Positions 61,626-64,000 of a DNA stretch of 64,000 bases are shown in pieces (positions within the stretch are counted from its first letter, which is position 1; every line of letters starts with the position of its first letter). The stretch is taken from NCBI RefSeq assembly GCF_004022425.1, contig NZ_RBZY01000009.1, forward strand, positions 1-64,000. Reading direction: 5' to 3'. The position numbers were made by a program, and so were the translations under genes. The notes below the pieces were generated by a model. It saw only the letters and a program-made list of their open reading frames with translations, made no database searches and was not told where the DNA came from. The DNA is from Microbacterium enclense (GTDB lineage: Bacteria > Actinomycetota > Actinomycetes > Actinomycetales > Microbacteriaceae).

Positions 61626-62900
61626 TCAGGAGCCCCACACGAGGTGAGCGACCGTGAAGATGGTGAGCCCGGCGAGGGCACCCACGATCGTCCCGTTCAG
61701 GCGGATGTACTGCAGATCGCGCCCGACCATGAGCTCGATCTTCTCGGTGGTCTCGGCGGCATCCCACCGTTCGACCGTGTCGGTGATGATCGAGGCGATG
61801 TCGTGGCGATAGCGGCCGACGAGGAAGACGGCGGCGTCGGTGACCCACCCGTCGACGCGGCGCTGCAGGGACTCTTCGTCCTGCAACCGCTGACCGACGT
61901 CGGCGAGCGCGGCCGACGCGCGTCGGCGCAGGGCGCTCTCGGGATCGGCGAGGGAGCGGAGCAATCCGGCCTTCGCCGTGTTCCAGGCGTCGGCCGCGAG
62001 ACCGCGTACCCGCGGGCTGTCGAAGATCGACGCTTTCGCCTCTTCGAGCCGCAGCATGGTCGCGGGGTCGTGCTGCAGGTTGTCGGCGAGCCGCGTGAGG
62101 TACTGGTCGATCGCCTCACGGGCCTGATGGTGCCGATCGGCGCGCACCGCATCGACGAAACCGACCGCCTCGCGGTACACGGTGTCATCGACCAGCCGCT
62201 GCGCGAGGCTCGGCACCCACGAGGGGAGCCGGCGCGACACCAGGCCGTGGAACATGTCGCGGTTGTTCCCCAGCCACACCCCGATGTTGTCGAGCGCGAG
62301 GTCGACAGCGCCGTGGTGCGCGCCGGCGTCGACGACGCGCTCGAGCCAGCCGCCCACCGAGGGGCCCCAGTCGGGTTCGAGCAGGTGCTCACGGGCCAGG
62401 TCTTCGATCAGGCCCTGGACGTCGTCGTCGCTGAGAGCGCGCAACACGCTGGAGGCGAGAGCGGCACCCTCGGCGGCGAGTCTCTCGGCGTGCGCGGGAT
62501 CGGCCAGCCAGGATCCGGCGCGCGCCGCCAGGGGTGTTGCCTCGAGCTTCGTGCGGACGACGTCGCCCTCGAGGAAGTTCGTCTCGACGAACTCCCCGAG
62601 TTGCTGCCCGATCTCGTCCTTGCGGCGAGGAATGATCGCGGTGTGCGGGATCGGCAGACCGAGCGGCCGTCGGAACAGCGCGGTCACGGCGAACCAGTCC
62701 GCGAGAGCGCCGACCATGCCACCCTCGGCGGCGGCGCGGACGTACTGCAGCCATTCGACCTCGCGCTGCAGCGAGAACGCCACCGCGAACACGATCGCCA
62801 TCCCGACGAGCGCTCCGAGCGCGACGCCCTTCATGCGGCGGAGCGCCTGCCGGCGCTCCTGATCGGCCGGGGTCAGCAGGGACGTGGGTGTGCGCGCCAT
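61626..62900 (-). CDS. DUF445 membrane protein
   Basis: The 424-residue protein has transmembrane helices at about 20-45 and the very C-terminus (LNGTIVGALAGLTIFTVAHLV), with WFAVTALFRRPLGLPIPHTAIIP, the conserved DUF445 motif, and a long helical cytoplasmic or extracellular middle. The function is unknown. ATG 62900 overlaps the upstream acyl-CoA dehydrogenase stop by one base, so the two are probably in one operon. Confidence 0.88.
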   Translation of the reverse strand: MARTPTSLLTPADQERRQALRRMKGVALGALVGMAIVFAVAFSLQREVEWLQYVRAAAEGGMVGALADWFAVTALFRRPLGLPIPHTAIIPRRKDEIGQQLGEFVETNFLEGDVVRTKLEATPLAARAGSWLADPAHAERLAAEGAALASSVLRALSDDDVQGLIEDLAREHLLEPDWGPSVGGWLERVVDAGAHHGAVDLALDNIGVWLGNNRDMFHGLVSRRLPSWVPSLAQRLVDDTVYREAVGFVDAVRADRHHQAREAIDQYLTRLADNLQHDPATMLRLEEAKASIFDSPRVRGLAADAWNTAKAGLLRSLADPESALRRRASAALADVGQRLQDEESLQRRVDGWVTDAAVFLVGRYRHDIASIITDTVERWDAAETTEKIELMVGRDLQYIRLNGTIVGALAGLTIFTVAHLVWGS

Positions 62901-64000
62901 CAGGCGTCGACCGGTCCGAGCCACGCCGTTGCCAGCGCCGAGTGGGCGAACTCGGGGTCGGACGGGTGGAACTGCCCCGCCAGGACATCGCGGTAAAGCC
63001 GACTCAGCTCGGTGTGGGCGAAGTACGACGACCCGCCACCGACGAGCATCGCCTCGTCGACGACGGTCTTGGCCGCTGTGACCGCGCGGTGCTTGAGTCC
63101 GGCGAGCATCGAGAACCAGCGCGCGCCGTGGTCGACTTGGCCGTCGACGTCATCGCTGAGCACGGCGATCTGCGGGGGGAGCGCGTCGTACGCGAGCGCC
63201 ATGTCCGCGATGCGCCAACGGATGTCGGGGTCGGCCGCGTACGTCGCCCCCGTCTTCTTCGATCGACGGGCCCGGGCCGTCTCGACCGCGACGTCGAGCG
63301 CGCGTCGAGCGATCCCGGTGTAGACCGAGGCGATGAGGATCTCGAACACCGCGAAGATGCCGAAGAGCAGCGGATCGGGCTGAGGTCCGGGATCGAGACG
63401 GCGCACGACGCGATCCGCGGGGGCGTGCGCCCCGTGCAGTTCGGTGGTGCGGCTCTGGGTGCCGCGCATGCCCATGGTGTTCCAGTCGTCGCGCGACACG
63501 ACGCTGTCGTCGCGATCGAGGAACCCGAACACGATCTTCGGCGCGTCGGGGGATGTCGTGTCGAGACCGTGCACGCCCAGGTGGTCCCACACCGGGGAGA
63601 GCGAGGTGAAGATCTTGGTGCCGGTGAAGCGGTAGCCTCCATCGCAGTCGGGGGCGGCCTCGGTGTCGCTGCCGAACAGCACGAGGTCGTTGCCGGCTTC
63701 GCTGACGCCGAACGCGAAGACCTCGCCTGCCACCGCTCCGCGCAGCACGAAGTCGAGGTCGTCGAGCCCGCGGTCGCGCAGGACTTTCGCCACGCCGGTC
63801 CACACGAGGTGCATGTTCACCGCGAGCGCCGTTGCGGGAGCAGCGCCGGCGAGACGCTGCTGCAGCGCGGCGGCCTGGGCGAGCGAGAGTCCGACCCCGC
63901 CGAGTTCTGTGGGGGCGAGGATGCCGAGATACCCCGCCGCGCGCAGATCCTCGAGGTCGTCGTGCGGGAACGTGTTCTCGCGGTCGTGCACCGGCGCGCG
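62900..64000 (-). CDS. acyl-CoA dehydrogenase family protein (5' end cut)
   Basis: The open frame reaches the window edge, so the N-terminus is missing; GTG 63991 is unlikely to be the true start because the upstream residues still fit the family. At least 366 residues are visible: LRAAGYLGILAPTELGG, FGVSEAGNDLVLFGSDTE, the FAD-contacting KIFTSLSPVWD, and a C-terminal helical domain. The usual catalytic Glu region cannot be placed with confidence, so the specific substrate is unknown. It forms an operon with the DUF445 gene. Confidence 0.88.
   Translation of the reverse strand, partial: RAPVHDRENTFPHDDLEDLRAAGYLGILAPTELGGVGLSLAQAAALQQRLAGAAPATALAVNMHLVWTGVAKVLRDRGLDDLDFVLRGAVAGEVFAFGVSEAGNDLVLFGSDTEAAPDCDGGYRFTGTKIFTSLSPVWDHLGVHGLDTTSPDAPKIVFGFLDRDDSVVSRDDWNTMGMRGTQSRTTELHGAHAPADRVVRRLDPGPQPDPLLFGIFAVFEILIASVYTGIARRALDVAVETARARRSKKTGATYAADPDIRWRIADMALAYDALPPQIAVLSDDVDGQVDHGARWFSMLAGLKHRAVTAAKTVVDEAMLVGGGSSYFAHTELSRLYRDVLAGQFHPSDPEFAHSALATAWLGPVDA

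Overview
The window is about 64 kb of very GC-rich chromosomal DNA from an actinobacterium, most probably a Microbacterium or close Microbacteriaceae relative. The evidence is the GC-rich third codon positions, frequent GTG starts, Lsr2 paralogues, an IdeR/DtxR-type iron regulator, DUF3027, DUF3263 and DUF2510 proteins, a bacterial XPB helicase with its helicase-associated partner, the ImuA'-ImuB-DnaE2 mutasome, and a CIRCE-controlled stand-alone GroEL. It is mainly core genome. I see no CRISPR array, insertion sequence, phage gene or rRNA. There are two tRNA genes, tRNA-Arg(CCT) and tRNA-Ala(CGC). No stretch longer than 300 bases lacks a gene.

Layout. 1-7.5 kb: two secreted proteins of unknown role, an amylosucrase-like GH13 enzyme, a YdcZ/DUF606 transporter, nitroreductase and msrB, then DUF2332, DUF3263 and LytR_C proteins. 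7.6-16 kb: a cold-shock protein, groL, a two-component system, the XPB helicase and its partner. 16-20.6 kb: a long cold-shock protein fused by overlap to an Asp-rich DUF3027 protein, serC, an iron-type DtxR regulator, an M23 peptidase with a structured leader, and a 37-codon leader ORF ending in an intrinsic terminator. 20.6-28.6 kb: HNH nuclease, cysteine hydrolase, the SOS mutasome imuA'-imuB-dnaE2 under a perfect LexA box, and a DUF2510 membrane protein. 28.6-35.1 kb: coaBC, an NRDE protein, tRNA-Arg, DUF4436, a HesB-like protein without cysteines, and a GAF-LuxR regulator divergent from a DUF485-actP acetate uptake pair. 35.2-40 kb: a pseudoenzyme locus, in which an alkyltransferase-like protein (PVHR instead of PCHR) diverges from a 1,243-residue SF1 helicase-like protein whose Walker A and B motifs are both degenerate. 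40-48.7 kb: mscL, an FmdB zinc ribbon, 5-formyl-THF cyclo-ligase, galU, a GNAT acetyltransferase, a coiled-coil membrane protein, tRNA-Ala, an HxlR regulator and azoreductase, and a MacAB-like exporter. 48.7-53.9 kb: a frameshifted SDR with a divergent MmyB-type regulator, two lsr2 genes flanking an acetolactate decarboxylase gene, a leucine/valine dehydrogenase and a YbaK-like protein. 54-60.4 kb: a LacI-controlled sugar ABC importer with a glycogen-debranching-type glucosidase. 60.6-64 kb: a SixA-like phosphatase, an AIG2-like protein, DUF445, and an acyl-CoA dehydrogenase cut by the window end.

Two window-wide patterns stand out. First, at least a dozen genes carry a TAnnnT -10 hexamer exactly 6-7 bases upstream of the start codon, so leaderless mRNAs are common here. 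Second, the heptamer GGCATCC/GGATGCC occurs more than 100 times, far above what base composition predicts, and it overrides normal codon choice. Also notable are a repeated intergenic palindrome (two copies sharing GTGTCCAAGACACGC), a leader-peptide attenuator candidate at 20.4 kb, and the pseudoenzyme pair at 35-40 kb.
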